Shown: positions 27,198 through 35,820, counted from the stretch's first letter. The stretch is 64,000 bases of DNA from Actinoplanes sp. M2I2 (GCF_023544445.1 NZ_JALPVJ010000010.1:124001-188000), one strand, 5' to 3'. The notes: a model not told the origin generated them from the letters alone. Numbers and translations are program-made.

Positions 27198-27395
27198 ATG
27201 AATACGGAACCGCTGGTCAGCATCCTCCGCGGCGAGCCGACCAACGTCGAGCTGGCCGCGCTGGTCACGGTGCTGCTCACAGCATCCAGCAGGGCTGATG
27301 CCCCAGCCGTTCCACCACCGGCCTCCCGCTGGGCCCGATCCGCACGACCGTCGATGCGCCCGAGCTCCTGGAAGGCCTCCGCCCTCCCCCGATAG
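27198..27395 (+). CDS. accE: Acyl-CoA carboxylase epsilon subunit
   Basis: A 65-residue protein matching the actinobacterial AccE/PccE family: an N-terminal VSILRGEPTNVELAALVTVLLT (the RGxPTxxELAAL pattern), a variable middle, and the conserved tail RPSMRPSSWKASALPR. Epsilon subunits stimulate and stabilise the beta core of acyl-CoA carboxylases. The ATG at 27198 is chosen because TACGCT ends 6 nt upstream and the family begins at this residue. In mycobacteria this gene directly follows accD5; here it is separated from pccB by about 5.2 kb of opposite-strand genes. Confidence 0.9.
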   Translation: MNTEPLVSILRGEPTNVELAALVTVLLTASSRADAPAVPPPASRWARSARPSMRPSSWKASALPR

Positions 27396-27462
27396 ATCAT
27401 CGTTCGTCACTGTCCACAGGGGCCCCGATGCTGGCAGTGACCGACTACTCTCACAATCGCTC

Positions 27463-27476
27463 AGCTGAGCTCAGCT
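27463..27476. repeat. 14-bp perfect palindrome upstream of the ESX-like operon
   Basis: agctgagctcagct at 27463-27476 is a perfect palindrome about 28 bp before the first start codon of the operon and just upstream of its GGGGAGG ribosome-binding site. It could be an operator. No promoter could be placed confidently around it. Confidence 0.5.
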
Positions 27477-27503
27477 CGTGACCGGTTCGTCGGGGAGGCG
27501 CGG

Positions 27504-27950
27504 ATGATTCCGGAGGAGGATCGCGGTCCCGCGTGGCTGCGTGACTACGGCACCACCGATTTCGGCGCGATCGAGGCCGACATCCAGGCGATGGAACAGT
27601 TCGCGGCCCAGCTCGCCGCCAACGTGAAAGACAGCTACGCCCCCCACATGTCGTCGGTGAGCGACTCCATGCTGACGCGGCTACCTGACCCACCAGCCGC
27701 GTTCGCCGAGCTGTACTCGTTCCTGACCGCCCATAACCACGCGCAGAACGTCACCCACCAGAACGTCTACAGCTACGCGAACGGCACTCAAGGTTTCGCC
27801 AGCGCAGCTGCCGACATCAGCAAGCGCTACAGAGGCTCTGATGCCTTTGCTCACGCAAAGGTCAGCGACGTCGACAAGGCACTGGACAAGGTCGGCATCC
27901 CCGAGGCCAGCACGGCGATCACGCCTACGCGCGGGGAGGGGGACGTCTGA
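27504..27950 (+). CDS. ESX-like small helical protein (putative type VII secretion substrate)
   Basis: A 148-residue, predicted mainly helical protein without signal peptide or membrane helix. Its first 100 residues (FGAIEADIQAMEQFAAQLAAN, FAELYSFLTAHNHAQN) look like the long helices of ESAT-6/WXG-type proteins, but I see no clear WxG turn. The inference rests mostly on its operon partners: a proline-rich helical-N-terminus protein overlapping by 1 nt and a mycosin protease. The ATG follows GGGGAGGCGCGG. GC content falls from here into the next two genes, unlike the surrounding chromosome. Confidence 0.65.
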   Translation: MIPEEDRGPAWLRDYGTTDFGAIEADIQAMEQFAAQLAANVKDSYAPHMSSVSDSMLTRLPDPPAAFAELYSFLTAHNHAQNVTHQNVYSYANGTQGFASAAADISKRYRGSDAFAHAKVSDVDKALDKVGIPEASTAITPTRGEGDV

Positions 27951-29323
27951 TGCTGATCGCTGGAGGCGGTGGCGGCGCCGGCGGAACCCCCTGGGGCATG
28001 CTGAGCATGCAGGGAATGCAGGACCTCATCCAGAATCCGGACACTGAACGCCACTATGAGCTGCTGACCGGCTGGAAGCAGTCGGCTGACCTGCTTGTCG
28101 AGCACCAATGGCAAGTGAGAAATTACCGCGACAACCTGGCTGCGGCGTGGCCGCCGGAAAAGAACGCCGCCTCGGCTGCCTACATCGCTCGGCTCGATGA
28201 GTTGATCTCGAACCTTACCGAGACCTACGAAGCCGCTATCTCCAATCACGACGCCTTCGCCGCTGCGACGCTGTCCATCAGCCTCGCGCAGAAGGAGATG
28301 GAGAAGCTGGCTCGCGAGTACCAGTCGAATGAGCTAGCGCTGGCCGACTACACCGCTAAGCAGCAGAACGCGAGTGGACAGCCTCAGCCCTCCCCGCGCC
28401 CGAGCGGCGAACAGCCTCCAGTCGCGCCCGGCCGGCAGGAGGCGCTGTACCAGAGGGCAATAACGCTGCTAAGCGGCGTGAGCGCCGACCTGGCACAGGC
28501 GCAGACCAGGATCCAAACCCCGCGCCCGTATACGCCGGAAAATCGCCGTGACGACCCGACCAGCGGCGAGCCTGGGACTTATGTAGCCCCACCGATCCCC
28601 CCGGTCACGGCTTCTTACGCGACGAACACCTCAACATCGACGAGCCGACCACGCCAGTCAGGTACCTTCCCGACCTCCGGTAGCCTCAACGTGCCGCCTC
28701 TTCCGCAGCCTCCCCCGCCGCAGCCAGGACTTATCCTTGGCGGAGCCACGCCTCCAAGTCCCACTATTCCGCCTCCAGGAATCTCTTCGCCCCTGCCAGC
28801 AACGCCCATCGGCTCAGCGGGTCCCATATTTAGTCCTGGTCTCGTAGCTCCCGTTCCGGGCACCTTCAATCCCGGCGGCGGCGCACTCGTGCCGCCTGCT
28901 GCTTCCGCGAGCGGGCGTAGCGGGCCGTTGCCTCTTCCCGGAGGCACTATTCGGCCCGGAGTATCAGCCTCGGGCGTTACTCATTCAATGCCCCCCGGCG
29001 GATTAATTGGAGGCGTGCCCGGCGCAGGCGCTGCGCAGTCTGCAGCTGCTAGACCAGTCTCTCAGCGGGTTAATCCGATTGGTGGGCTCATCGGCGGCAC
29101 AACACCTTCCAGCAAGAATGCAGGACCAAACACATCGGTCCAGCATTCAGCCGGTGGAGGACCCTACGGCCAAGCGGGTCGCGGTGCACCGAGGCGCGAC
29201 CCAGATGAAGCGGTTCGTTGGGACCCAGATAATCCCTGGCGTACAGCATCCGGCGTAGAGCCTGTTGTACGGCCAGCACGGGAGCATCGCATTGACCCGG
29301 GACCCGCGATTGGCCTGAGTTGA
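27950..29323 (+). CDS. Proline/glycine-rich protein with helical N-terminus (ESX/PPE-like)
   Basis: A 457-residue protein. Residues 1-140 are helical, with LLTGWKQSADLLVEHQWQVRNYRDNLAAAW (WQVRNYRDNLAAAWPPEK in part), a pattern seen in large WXG100/PPE-type proteins of type VII loci. Residues 150-400 are low-complexity Pro/Gly/Ser. The C-terminus has a structured-looking charged block RRDPDEAVRWDPDNPWRTASG. The start ATG overlaps the preceding TGA as TGATG, suggesting translational coupling, and the stop overlaps the next TTG start. Function is unknown; a role as secreted partner or substrate of the mycosin is inferred. Confidence 0.75.
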   Translation: MLIAGGGGGAGGTPWGMLSMQGMQDLIQNPDTERHYELLTGWKQSADLLVEHQWQVRNYRDNLAAAWPPEKNAASAAYIARLDELISNLTETYEAAISNHDAFAAATLSISLAQKEMEKLAREYQSNELALADYTAKQQNASGQPQPSPRPSGEQPPVAPGRQEALYQRAITLLSGVSADLAQAQTRIQTPRPYTPENRRDDPTSGEPGTYVAPPIPPVTASYATNTSTSTSRPRQSGTFPTSGSLNVPPLPQPPPPQPGLILGGATPPSPTIPPPGISSPLPATPIGSAGPIFSPGLVAPVPGTFNPGGGALVPPAASASGRSGPLPLPGGTIRPGVSASGVTHSMPPGGLIGGVPGAGAAQSAAARPVSQRVNPIGGLIGGTTPSSKNAGPNTSVQHSAGGGPYGQAGRGAPRRDPDEAVRWDPDNPWRTASGVEPVVRPAREHRIDPGPAIGLS

Positions 29324-30471
29324 AGGTCCACTTCAAGGCTTTCGCCGCTCTCACAGTGACTATTATTGTCGCTGCTCAAATTCCGTCAACACCAGCTTTC
29401 GCCGACTCGGTCCGCGAACGTCAATGGTACCTGAGAAGTCTCAATATTGCTCAGTCGCAGGCGATTACAACGGGATCTGGAGTAATAGTCGCAGTCCTTG
29501 ACTCAGGAACCTATCCTCATCCTGATATAAAGCGGAACTTACTGACTGGAAGCGACCAGACACCTTCCGGCCCTGGTGACGGACGATCGGATAGCGACGG
29601 ACACGGAACCCGAATGGCAGCACTCATTGCTGGCCACGGGCGAGGATCGGTGACCGGCATACAAGGTATTGCGCCTTCCGCCAAGATCTTGCCCGTCGAT
29701 ATCACCAACGACGGGCGCGGACACTCAGACCTAATGGCCAAAGGCGTAAGTTGGGCGTCAAGCAAGAGTGCGCGTGTAATCAACATTTCGGGTGCTGCTG
29801 GCCCGGGATTTGAACTCCAAGACGCGATAAACGACGCCATCAAGGCTGACATCGTAATTGTGGCCGCAACGGGCAATACCTCGTCCGATGCGATCATCAA
29901 TTATCCGGCCGCCTTCGATGGCGTTCTGGCCGTAGGCTCGACAGGGCGCAACGGGAAGTACTCTTCCAGCTCAGTCAAGGACGACAAGGTCCAGATTTGC
30001 GCTCCTGGAGTCGACATTATATCCGCCCAACCGCCGGATAGCTATGGGTCAGCAACCGGAACTTCAGACTCCACTGCTATCGTGTCAGGTGCCGCAGCGC
30101 TTATACGAGCCAAATTTCCTAGACTTACTGCAATTGAGGTCATTCACAGATTAACCGCAACTGCGGATGACGTCGGGACGCCGGGTCGAGACGACGAGTG
30201 CGGGTTTGGGCGGCTCAACATTGTTAAGGCGCTGACGGCTGACGTTCCGCCGCTTGAAGGTGAGGCAACCACTCGCCCTGGAAGTAGTTCTGCGGCAACG
30301 AGCGCGCCGGGTGCTATTCGGCCTGAGGTTGTTGCTCCTAGCACTACGCCCCGGGCGGAGACTGAGCCTGTCGGCAATAACAACGTGCTCCTCTGGGGTG
30401 GAGTCGCCGGAGTTGTCGCGGCGGCAGGCGTTCTCATCGCGTTTGCCTTGCTTCGTCGGCGGCGCAGTTGA
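29320..30471 (+). CDS. Mycosin-like subtilase (S8), membrane anchored
   Basis: A 383-residue subtilisin-family protease like the MycP proteins of type VII secretion. It has a signal peptide (about residues 1-28, ending AFADS), catalytic Asp in VAVLDSGT (about residue 61), His in DSDGHGTRMAALIAGHG (about residue 95), Ser in TGTSDSTAIVSGAAAL (about residue 248), a Pro/Ser/Thr linker and a C-terminal transmembrane helix (about 352-375) with a basic end. The motif around Ser reads GTSDST, not the usual GTSFAAP. A TTG start shares TTGA with the previous stop. No eccB/C/D/E genes are in the window, so it is an orphan here. Its GC content is visibly low. Confidence 0.88.
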   Translation: MKVHFKAFAALTVTIIVAAQIPSTPAFADSVRERQWYLRSLNIAQSQAITTGSGVIVAVLDSGTYPHPDIKRNLLTGSDQTPSGPGDGRSDSDGHGTRMAALIAGHGRGSVTGIQGIAPSAKILPVDITNDGRGHSDLMAKGVSWASSKSARVINISGAAGPGFELQDAINDAIKADIVIVAATGNTSSDAIINYPAAFDGVLAVGSTGRNGKYSSSSVKDDKVQICAPGVDIISAQPPDSYGSATGTSDSTAIVSGAAALIRAKFPRLTAIEVIHRLTATADDVGTPGRDDECGFGRLNIVKALTADVPPLEGEATTRPGSSSAATSAPGAIRPEVVAPSTTPRAETEPVGNNNVLLWGGVAGVVAAAGVLIAFALLRRRRS

Positions 30472-30552
30472 GAAACAAGACATAGCCGTCCCCGTTGCCG
30501 GGCGCGCTGGGGTCAGGGGCCCCAAGTCGTTATTCGGCGGGTTGCGCTTTTC

Positions 30553-30574
30553 CGTGGCAGCGGCCGCTGCCACG
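30553..30574 (+). terminator. Perfect palindromic terminator after the mycosin gene
   Basis: The 11-bp arms cgtggcagcgg and ccgctgccacg (30553-30574) are exact complements, preceded by CTTTTC and followed by TTCTTT. This is the most E. coli-like terminator in the window and lies 82 bp after the mycosin stop. Confidence 0.75.
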
Positions 30575-30675
30575 TTCTTTGCGATGTCGGCGGTCTCGGT
30601 GAATTGGTCTCGTTCGGGGCCGAAACGATGGGTTGCGTGCTCGCGGTGCCGGGTGGGGCTTGTAGCCTCTGGTGC

Positions 30676-31290
30676 GTGGAGAAGGACATCGTGTACCGGT
30701 TGATTCTTGCTTCGGCCAGTCCGGCACGGCGGGGACTGTTGAGCGCAGCTGGTATTGAGGCTGAGGTCATGGTCAGCGGCGTTGATGAGTCGACTGTTGA
30801 GGCTGATGACGCGTACACGCTTTGCCTGGCGCTCGCGCGTATGAAGGCTCGCACCATCGCTGCTCAGTTGAACGCTGACCCTGGGGTTGTCGTGCTGGGG
30901 TGTGACTCTGTGCTGGCCTTCGAGGGGGAGATCTTCGGCAAGCCGGCCGACGCTGCGGAGGCCACCCAGCGCTGGATGCGCATGCGCGGGCGGTCCGGGG
31001 TTCTGCACACCGGTCACCACGTCACCAGCCTGGTCACCGGCAAGCAGGCTGAGGCGGTCGGCATGACCACGGTGCACTTCGCCGACATCAGTGATGACGA
31101 GATCACGGCCTACGTGGCCAGCGGTGAGCCTTTGCAGGTGGCCGGCTCGTTCACCCTCGACGGGCGGGGCGCCGCCTTCGTCGACCGCATCGAGGGGGAC
31201 CCCGGCAACGTCATCGGGCTGTCTCTTCCTCTGCTTCGTAACCTTCTCGCCGAGATGGGTGTCCCCTATATCGCCCTCTGGGGCAAATAG
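30676..31290 (+). CDS. maf: Maf-like nucleoside triphosphate pyrophosphatase
   Basis: House-cleaning enzyme that hydrolyses non-canonical or modified NTPs (dTTP/UTP or m7GTP class) and is linked to septum inhibition. The 204-residue protein begins with LILASASPARRGLLSAAG, the family's nucleotide loop, and has GVDESTV, VVLGCDSVLAFEG, GKPADAAEA, and IEGDPGNVIGLSLPLL. The GTG at 30676 follows TAGCCT by 7 nt; the longer frame to 30604 is rejected. In mycobacteria maf lies immediately after accE; here the ESX-like operon lies between them. Confidence 0.95.
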   Translation: MEKDIVYRLILASASPARRGLLSAAGIEAEVMVSGVDESTVEADDAYTLCLALARMKARTIAAQLNADPGVVVLGCDSVLAFEGEIFGKPADAAEATQRWMRMRGRSGVLHTGHHVTSLVTGKQAEAVGMTTVHFADISDDEITAYVASGEPLQVAGSFTLDGRGAAFVDRIEGDPGNVIGLSLPLLRNLLAEMGVPYIALWGK

Positions 31291-31366
31291 CTCTCGGGTT
31301 CGCCGGCGGCTCTGCCTTCGACTTCGAGGGCGGCTCTGTCTCCGACCGCGTCTACGGGCGTGATGC

Positions 31367-31406
31367 CTGACTGGCATGCCCGCAGATTGCGGAGCATGCC
31401 AGTCAG
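31367..31406. terminator. Long hairpin between maf and the ABC permease
   Basis: The arms ctgactggcatgc (31367-31379) and gcatgccagtcag (31394-31406) pair over 13 bp. Inside, ccgca and tgcgg form a further 5-bp stem around GAT with one bulged base. It lies between two convergent genes and could terminate both. Confidence 0.75.
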
Positions 31407-31500
31407 CAACACTTCAGCCGAATCACCGGACGGCAGGACGGCCAGCCGGTCAGCAGACGCTTCGACTGAGCCACCGGACCTTCAGGACGCCGGCCGCGGA

Positions 31501-32256
31501 TCAGCGGACGCTTCGGGCGAACTGCCTGGCCGCCCAGGCCACGGCCAGAACAGCCAGCACGGCCATGATGAGCAGGCCTTGCCACACGTCCGGAGCCCCT
31601 AGATCACCCCGGAACAGGGCCCTCGTACCGTTCACCGCCCACGAGAACGGGTTCCAGTCGGCTATGCCCTGGAGCCAGCCGGGCGCGTACGTCAACGGCA
31701 GCAGGATGCCGCTCAGCAGGAGCACCGGCTGGGCCACCGTGTTCATCAGCGGGGCCAGTGCGTCCTCGCTCTTCACGGCCAGGGCCACACCGTAGGAGAC
31801 CGCGGACGTCATCAGGGAGATCAGCGCCAGCATCAGGTAGGCCAGCAGCAGGTTGGGCAGGAAGACCCGCAGGTCGAACAGCAACGCCAGCAGAGTGATG
31901 ATCACGGCCTGGGCGATCAGCGAGACCACGTCGCGCAGGGAGCGGCCCAGCAGCAGCGCCAGGCGGCTGACGGGGGTCACGCGGGAACGTTCGATGACGC
32001 CGGCGCGCAGTTCGGCGATGAGGCCGAAGCCCTGGAACAGGCCGCCGAAGATGGCCAGCAGGACGAGCAGGCCGGGCACGAAGATCTCGTACGCCTCGGC
32101 GTTGGTCTGCACCTGCAGGGCCGGCTTGAGCAGCGGGGCGAAGAGCAGCAGGTACATCACCGGCTGGAAGACGCCTACGAAGATCCAGATGGGGTTGCGC
32201 AGCAGTAACTGCATCTGGCGGTTGAAGATCAGGGAGATGTCGCGCAGCAGTTTCAT
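31501..32256 (-). CDS. ABC-2 type transporter permease (DrrB-like)
   Basis: A 251-residue membrane protein with six predicted helices and the ABC-2 signatures RNPIWIFVGVFQPVMYLLLFAP, GVIERSRVTPVSRLALLLGRSLRD and a late PVLLLSGILLPLTYAPGWLQ. It resembles daunorubicin-resistance DrrB permeases that export hydrophobic drugs or lipids with a DrrA ATPase. The ATPase gene ends 3 bp upstream on the same strand, so the pair is an operon, and a PadR-family regulator lies further upstream. The exported substrate is unknown. Confidence 0.93.
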   Translation of the reverse strand: MKLLRDISLIFNRQMQLLLRNPIWIFVGVFQPVMYLLLFAPLLKPALQVQTNAEAYEIFVPGLLVLLAIFGGLFQGFGLIAELRAGVIERSRVTPVSRLALLLGRSLRDVVSLIAQAVIITLLALLFDLRVFLPNLLLAYLMLALISLMTSAVSYGVALAVKSEDALAPLMNTVAQPVLLLSGILLPLTYAPGWLQGIADWNPFSWAVNGTRALFRGDLGAPDVWQGLLIMAVLAVLAVAWAARQFARSVR

Positions 32257-32259
32257 GGA

Positions 32260-33204
32260 TCAGCTCTCCCGCAGCGATCGGCCGGTCTTGGTCAGGAACA
32301 CGTCGTCGAGGCTGGGGCGGTGCAGCTCGACCGTGCCCAGGGGGACGCCGGCCGCGTCGAGGGCGCGCAGGATCTGCGGGATGGCCACGGCGCCGTCCTC
32401 TACGTAGAGGCGCACGTTGTCCTCGTACGTCTCGATCTTGTACGAGTTGAGGGCCTGGGCCGCCGCGGCGATGGCGTCGACGGGGAGGCCGACCCGGACG
32501 ACGTCGCCGGAGATCTCGCGTTTGAGGTCGGCGGGGGTGCCGGAGGCGACGATCTCGCCGTTGTCCATGATGGAGATCCGGTCGCAGAGCGCGTCGGCCT
32601 CGTCGAGGTAGTGGGTCGTGATGAAGACGGTCATGCCCTCCGCGCGCAGCCGTCTGACCTCGTCCCACATGTGGGCCCGGCTCTGCGGGTCCAGGCCGGT
32701 GGTCGGTTCGTCGAGGAAGACGACCTTGGGCTCGTGGATGATGCCGAGCGCGATGTCGACCCGCCGGCGCTGGCCGCCCGAGTAGGTCTTGCATTTGCGG
32801 TCGGCGTACTCGGAGAGCTGGAACCCGTCGAGCACCCGCGCGGCCCGGGCCAGCGCGTCGCTCTTGGACGCGCCGTAGAGGCGGGCCTGCAGGACCAGTT
32901 CCTCCCGGGCGGTGGAGTCGTCCCAGGTGCTGCCGCCTTGGGCGACGTAGCCGATGCGGCGGCGTACCTCACCGGGGTCGGCGCGCAGGTCGGCGCCGGC
33001 GATCGTGGCCCGGCCGTCGTCGGGTTCGATCAGGGTGGCCAGCATGCGCAGCGTGGTGGTCTTGCCGGCCCCGTTGGGACCCAGGAAGCCGAAGATCTCG
33101 CCTTCGGCCACGTCGAGGTCGACACCGCGTACGGCCTCGACCTTTTTCTTCTCGCGCCCTTGGCGCGACACGAAGGACTTGCGTAGCCCGCGCGTCTCTA
33201 TCAT
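32260..33204 (-). CDS. ABC transporter ATP-binding protein (DrrA-like)
   Basis: A 314-residue ATPase with Walker A LGPNGAGKTTTLRML, Q-loop YVAQGGSTWD, ABC signature YSGGQRRRVDIALG, Walker B VVFLDEPTTGLD and H-loop FITTHYLDEAD. The roughly 90-residue C-terminal extension ending LDDVFLTKTGRSL is typical of the DrrA drug-resistance family. The ATG at 33204 sits 6 nt after TAGTCT, with TTGACT 18 bp further upstream. A large palindrome overlaps that -35 box, so transcription is very probably repressed by the adjacent PadR-type protein. Its partner permease is 3 bp downstream. Confidence 0.95.
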   Translation of the reverse strand: MIETRGLRKSFVSRQGREKKKVEAVRGVDLDVAEGEIFGFLGPNGAGKTTTLRMLATLIEPDDGRATIAGADLRADPGEVRRRIGYVAQGGSTWDDSTAREELVLQARLYGASKSDALARAARVLDGFQLSEYADRKCKTYSGGQRRRVDIALGIIHEPKVVFLDEPTTGLDPQSRAHMWDEVRRLRAEGMTVFITTHYLDEADALCDRISIMDNGEIVASGTPADLKREISGDVVRVGLPVDAIAAAAQALNSYKIETYEDNVRLYVEDGAVAIPQILRALDAAGVPLGTVELHRPSLDDVFLTKTGRSLRES

Positions 33205-33247
33205 GAGAGCAGACTACGGAGATCAAGTTTTACTAGTCAAACTTGAT
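33205..33247 (-). promoter_or_regulatory. Promoter and PadR operator of the ABC exporter operon
   Basis: On the minus strand TTGACT (33235-33240) and TAGTCT (33211-33216) are separated by 18 bp and the -10 ends 6 nt before the ATG. A 26-bp inverted repeat at 33222-33247 has perfect 9-bp outer arms atcaagttt and aaacttgat around a central ACTAGT palindrome. It covers the -35 box and overlaps the stop codon of the padR gene. The outer arms are AT-rich and stand out from the local GC background. PadR dimers typically bind such elements. Confidence 0.85.
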
Positions 33248-33848
33248 TATTAGAGGCGACGGCGTCGGCCTCACCCCGACCGGCAGCGCCGCTGATGCTC
33301 TCCCAGGCGTCGCCCATGGTCTCGATCCGCTGGGCCGTGCGCTCGCACCAGGCGATCTCGGCCTCGGCCATGACCACGTTGCGCTCCCACATCCAGGCGA
33401 CGAAGGCCGGCTTGTTGTCGGCCCAGTCGGCCTTGGTCGCGGCCTCCAACTGCAGCACGCCGGCGCGCAACTGCGTCGCGCGGTTGCGCAGCGCGGCCGA
33501 CGACTCCTCACGGCTCAGCGCGGGCAGGAAGGAGAAGGCGGCCATGAACGGATCGACCGCCGGCGTCACGTTCCACCAGCCGTTGCGCAGCAGCGACTGG
33601 AACTCCGCCTTCCCCTTGTCGGTGATCCCGTACGTCGTCCGCGCGGGGCGCGCGCCCACCTGCTCGGTGGCGACCTCGTGCAGCAGGCCCTCCTCGGCCA
33701 GCTTGCGCAGACCGTGATAGATCGAGCCGGGTTGCACGTTGGCCCATTTGTCGGCGCTCCAGCTCATCAGCTCGCGCCGGACGTCGTAGCCGTGCACCGG
33801 CTCCAGCCACTGGACCAGGCCGAGAATCATCATGCGGGTCGCGGACAC
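33237..33848 (-). CDS. PadR family transcriptional regulator
   Basis: A 203-residue repressor-type protein. The N-terminal winged helix has MMILGLVQWLEPVHGYDVRREL, NVQPGSIYHGLRKLAEEGLLHEV and a wing TYGITDKGKAEFQSLL, all PadR hallmarks. A C-terminal helical dimerisation domain follows. It probably binds the palindrome lying over its own stop codon and the promoter of the ABC operon, and releases it on binding the transported compound. The GTG start follows TACGCT by 6 nt. It is divergent from the carboxylase alpha gene 44 bp away. Confidence 0.93.
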   Translation of the reverse strand: MSATRMMILGLVQWLEPVHGYDVRRELMSWSADKWANVQPGSIYHGLRKLAEEGLLHEVATEQVGARPARTTYGITDKGKAEFQSLLRNGWWNVTPAVDPFMAAFSFLPALSREESSAALRNRATQLRAGVLQLEAATKADWADNKPAFVAWMWERNVVMAEAEIAWCERTAQRIETMGDAWESISGAAGRGEADAVASNNQV

Positions 33849-33892
33849 TCTCTCAGCGTAAATCCGCCGGCCGCTGACGATAGGCTCGGGCG

Positions 33893-35641
33893 GTGCGCAA
33901 GGTATTGATCGCCAACCGTGGCGAGATCGCCGTCCGGGTCGTCCGGGCCTGCCAGGACGCCGGGCTGACCAGCGTCGCCGTCTACGCCGACAGTGACCGC
34001 GACGCGCCGCACGCCCGGCTCGCCGACGAGGCGTACGGGCTCGGGGGTGAGACCGCGGCCGATACCTACCTGCGCATCGACAAGCTGCTGGCGGTCGCGG
34101 CCCGCAGCGGCGCCGACGCCGTCCACCCGGGCTACGGCTTCCTGTCCGAGAACGCCGACTTCGCGCAGGCCGTGCTGGACGCGGGGCTGATCTGGGTCGG
34201 GCCGACCCCGCAAGCGATCCGCGACCTGGGTGACAAGGTCACCGCGCGGCACATCGCCCAGCGCGCGGGCGCGCCGCTGGTGCCGGGCACGGCCGAGCCG
34301 GTGGCCGACGCGGACGAGATCATCGCGTTCGCCGAGCAGCACGGGTTGCCGGTGGCCATCAAGGCGGCCTTCGGCGGTGGCGGGCGGGGACTCAAGGTGG
34401 CCCGCACGCTCGAGGAGATCCCGGCCCTGTTCGAGAGCGCGACGCGCGAGGCGGTGGCGGCCTTCGGGCGCGGCGAGTGCTTCGTCGAGCGTTATCTCGA
34501 CCGGCCCCGGCATGTCGAGGCGCAGGTGCTGGCCGACACGCACGGCAACGTGATCGTGGTCGGCACGCGGGACTGCTCCCTGCAGCGACGCCATCAGAAA
34601 CTGGTGGAGGAGGCGCCCGCGCCGTTCCTGAGCGACGAGCAGCGCGCCTCCCTGCACGAGAGCGCCAAGGCGATCTGCCGCGAGGCCGGCTACCACGGCG
34701 CGGGCACGGTCGAATATCTGGTCGGGCCGGACGGGACCATCTCGTTCCTCGAAGTGAACACGCGCCTGCAGGTCGAGCACCCGGTGAGCGAGGAGACGGC
34801 GGGGCTCGACCTCGTCCGGGAGCAGTTCCGCATCGCGGCCGGCGAGCGCCTCGAGTCGACCAGCGACCCGGTGCCGCGCGGCCACTCGATCGAGTTCCGC
34901 ATCAACGGCGAGGACCCGGGGCGCAACTTCCTGCCCGCCCCGGGAACTGTCGAGACGCTGTCCTGGCCGTCCGGGCCCGGCGTGCGGGTCGATGCGGGCG
35001 TCGAGGCGGGCAGCGTCGTCGGCGGCACCTTCGACTCGCTGCTGGCCAAGATCATCGTTTCCGGGCGTACGAGGGAAGAGGCGCTCGAACGGTCCCGCCG
35101 GGTGCTCGACGAGACGGTGATCACCGGGATCGCGACCGTGCTGCCGTTTCACCGCGCGGTGGTGCGGGATGCGGCGTTCACCTCGGCGCCGTTCACGGTC
35201 CACACCCGGTGGATCGAGACGGAGTGGGCGGGCGGCGTCGAGCCGTTCACCGGCGGGGCCGGGGTCGCGGCGGCCGGCGGCGAACGGGAGACGGTCGTGG
35301 TCGAGGTCGGCGGCAAGCGCCTCGAGGTCACCGTGCCGGCCCGGCTCCTCCAGCCGGCTCCGGCCCAGGCCGCACCGGGCCGGCCGGCGACGCGCCGGGC
35401 CGCCGGCGGAGCTCAGGCCCAGGCCGGCGGCGTGGCTCTGACGGCCCCCATGCAGGGCACCGTCGTCAAGGTGGCGGTGACCGACGGCGACAGCGTGTCC
35501 GACGGTGACGTGATCATCGTGGTCGAGGCCATGAAGATGGAACAGCCGCTCACGGCGCACAAGGCGGGAACGGTCTCCGGGCTCTCGGTCAAGGTCGGCG
35601 AGTCCATCACGGCCGGGTCCGTGGTCTGCAGCATCGACTGA
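33893..35641 (+). CDS. accA3: Acyl-CoA carboxylase alpha subunit (biotin carboxylase + biotin carrier)
   Basis: A 582-residue fusion. The biotin carboxylase part (about residues 1-445) starts [16 protein letters not shown] and has [17 protein letters not shown], the ATP-grasp loop [31 protein letters not shown] and RINGEDP. After an Ala/Pro-rich linker, the carrier domain ends with [15 protein letters not shown]; the Lys in MKM (about residue 547) is biotinylated by BirA. It loads CO2 onto biotin for the beta subunit encoded at 20.4-22.0 kb. TAGGCT ends 6 nt before the GTG start. Confidence 0.96.
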   Translation: MRKVLIANRGEIAVRVVRACQDAGLTSVAVYADSDRDAPHARLADEAYGLGGETAADTYLRIDKLLAVAARSGADAVHPGYGFLSENADFAQAVLDAGLIWVGPTPQAIRDLGDKVTARHIAQRAGAPLVPGTAEPVADADEIIAFAEQHGLPVAIKAAFGGGGRGLKVARTLEEIPALFESATREAVAAFGRGECFVERYLDRPRHVEAQVLADTHGNVIVVGTRDCSLQRRHQKLVEEAPAPFLSDEQRASLHESAKAICREAGYHGAGTVEYLVGPDGTISFLEVNTRLQVEHPVSEETAGLDLVREQFRIAAGERLESTSDPVPRGHSIEFRINGEDPGRNFLPAPGTVETLSWPSGPGVRVDAGVEAGSVVGGTFDSLLAKIIVSGRTREEALERSRRVLDETVITGIATVLPFHRAVVRDAAFTSAPFTVHTRWIETEWAGGVEPFTGGAGVAAAGGERETVVVEVGGKRLEVTVPARLLQPAPAQAAPGRPATRRAAGGAQAQAGGVALTAPMQGTVVKVAVTDGDSVSDGDVIIVVEAMKMEQPLTAHKAGTVSGLSVKVGESITAGSVVCSID

Positions 35642-35655
35642 GGCCCCTCCACCCG

Positions 35656-35820
35656 GCGCACCTTGAGACGAGCGCACCGCGAGACGGGCGCACCGCGAGA
35701 CCGGCGCACCGCGAGACCGGCGCACCGCGAGACCGGCGCACCGCGAGACCGGCGCACCGCGAGACCGGCGCACCGCGAGACCGGCGCACCGCGAGACCGG
35801 CGCACCGCGAGACCGGCGCC
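35656..35820. repeat. 16-bp tandem repeat array (about 10 units)
   Basis: The unit gcgcaccgcgagaccg occurs eight times identically from 35688 to 35815, preceded by two variant units (35656-35671 and 35672-35687) and followed by a partial unit. Because 16 is not a multiple of 3 and no gene spans it, it is non-coding. It lies between the convergent carboxylase alpha and acetyltransferase genes. Confidence 0.97.

Noticed and set aside
35656-35820. CRISPR array
   Set aside because: The repeats are 16 bp, head to tail and without spacers, and no cas genes are near.
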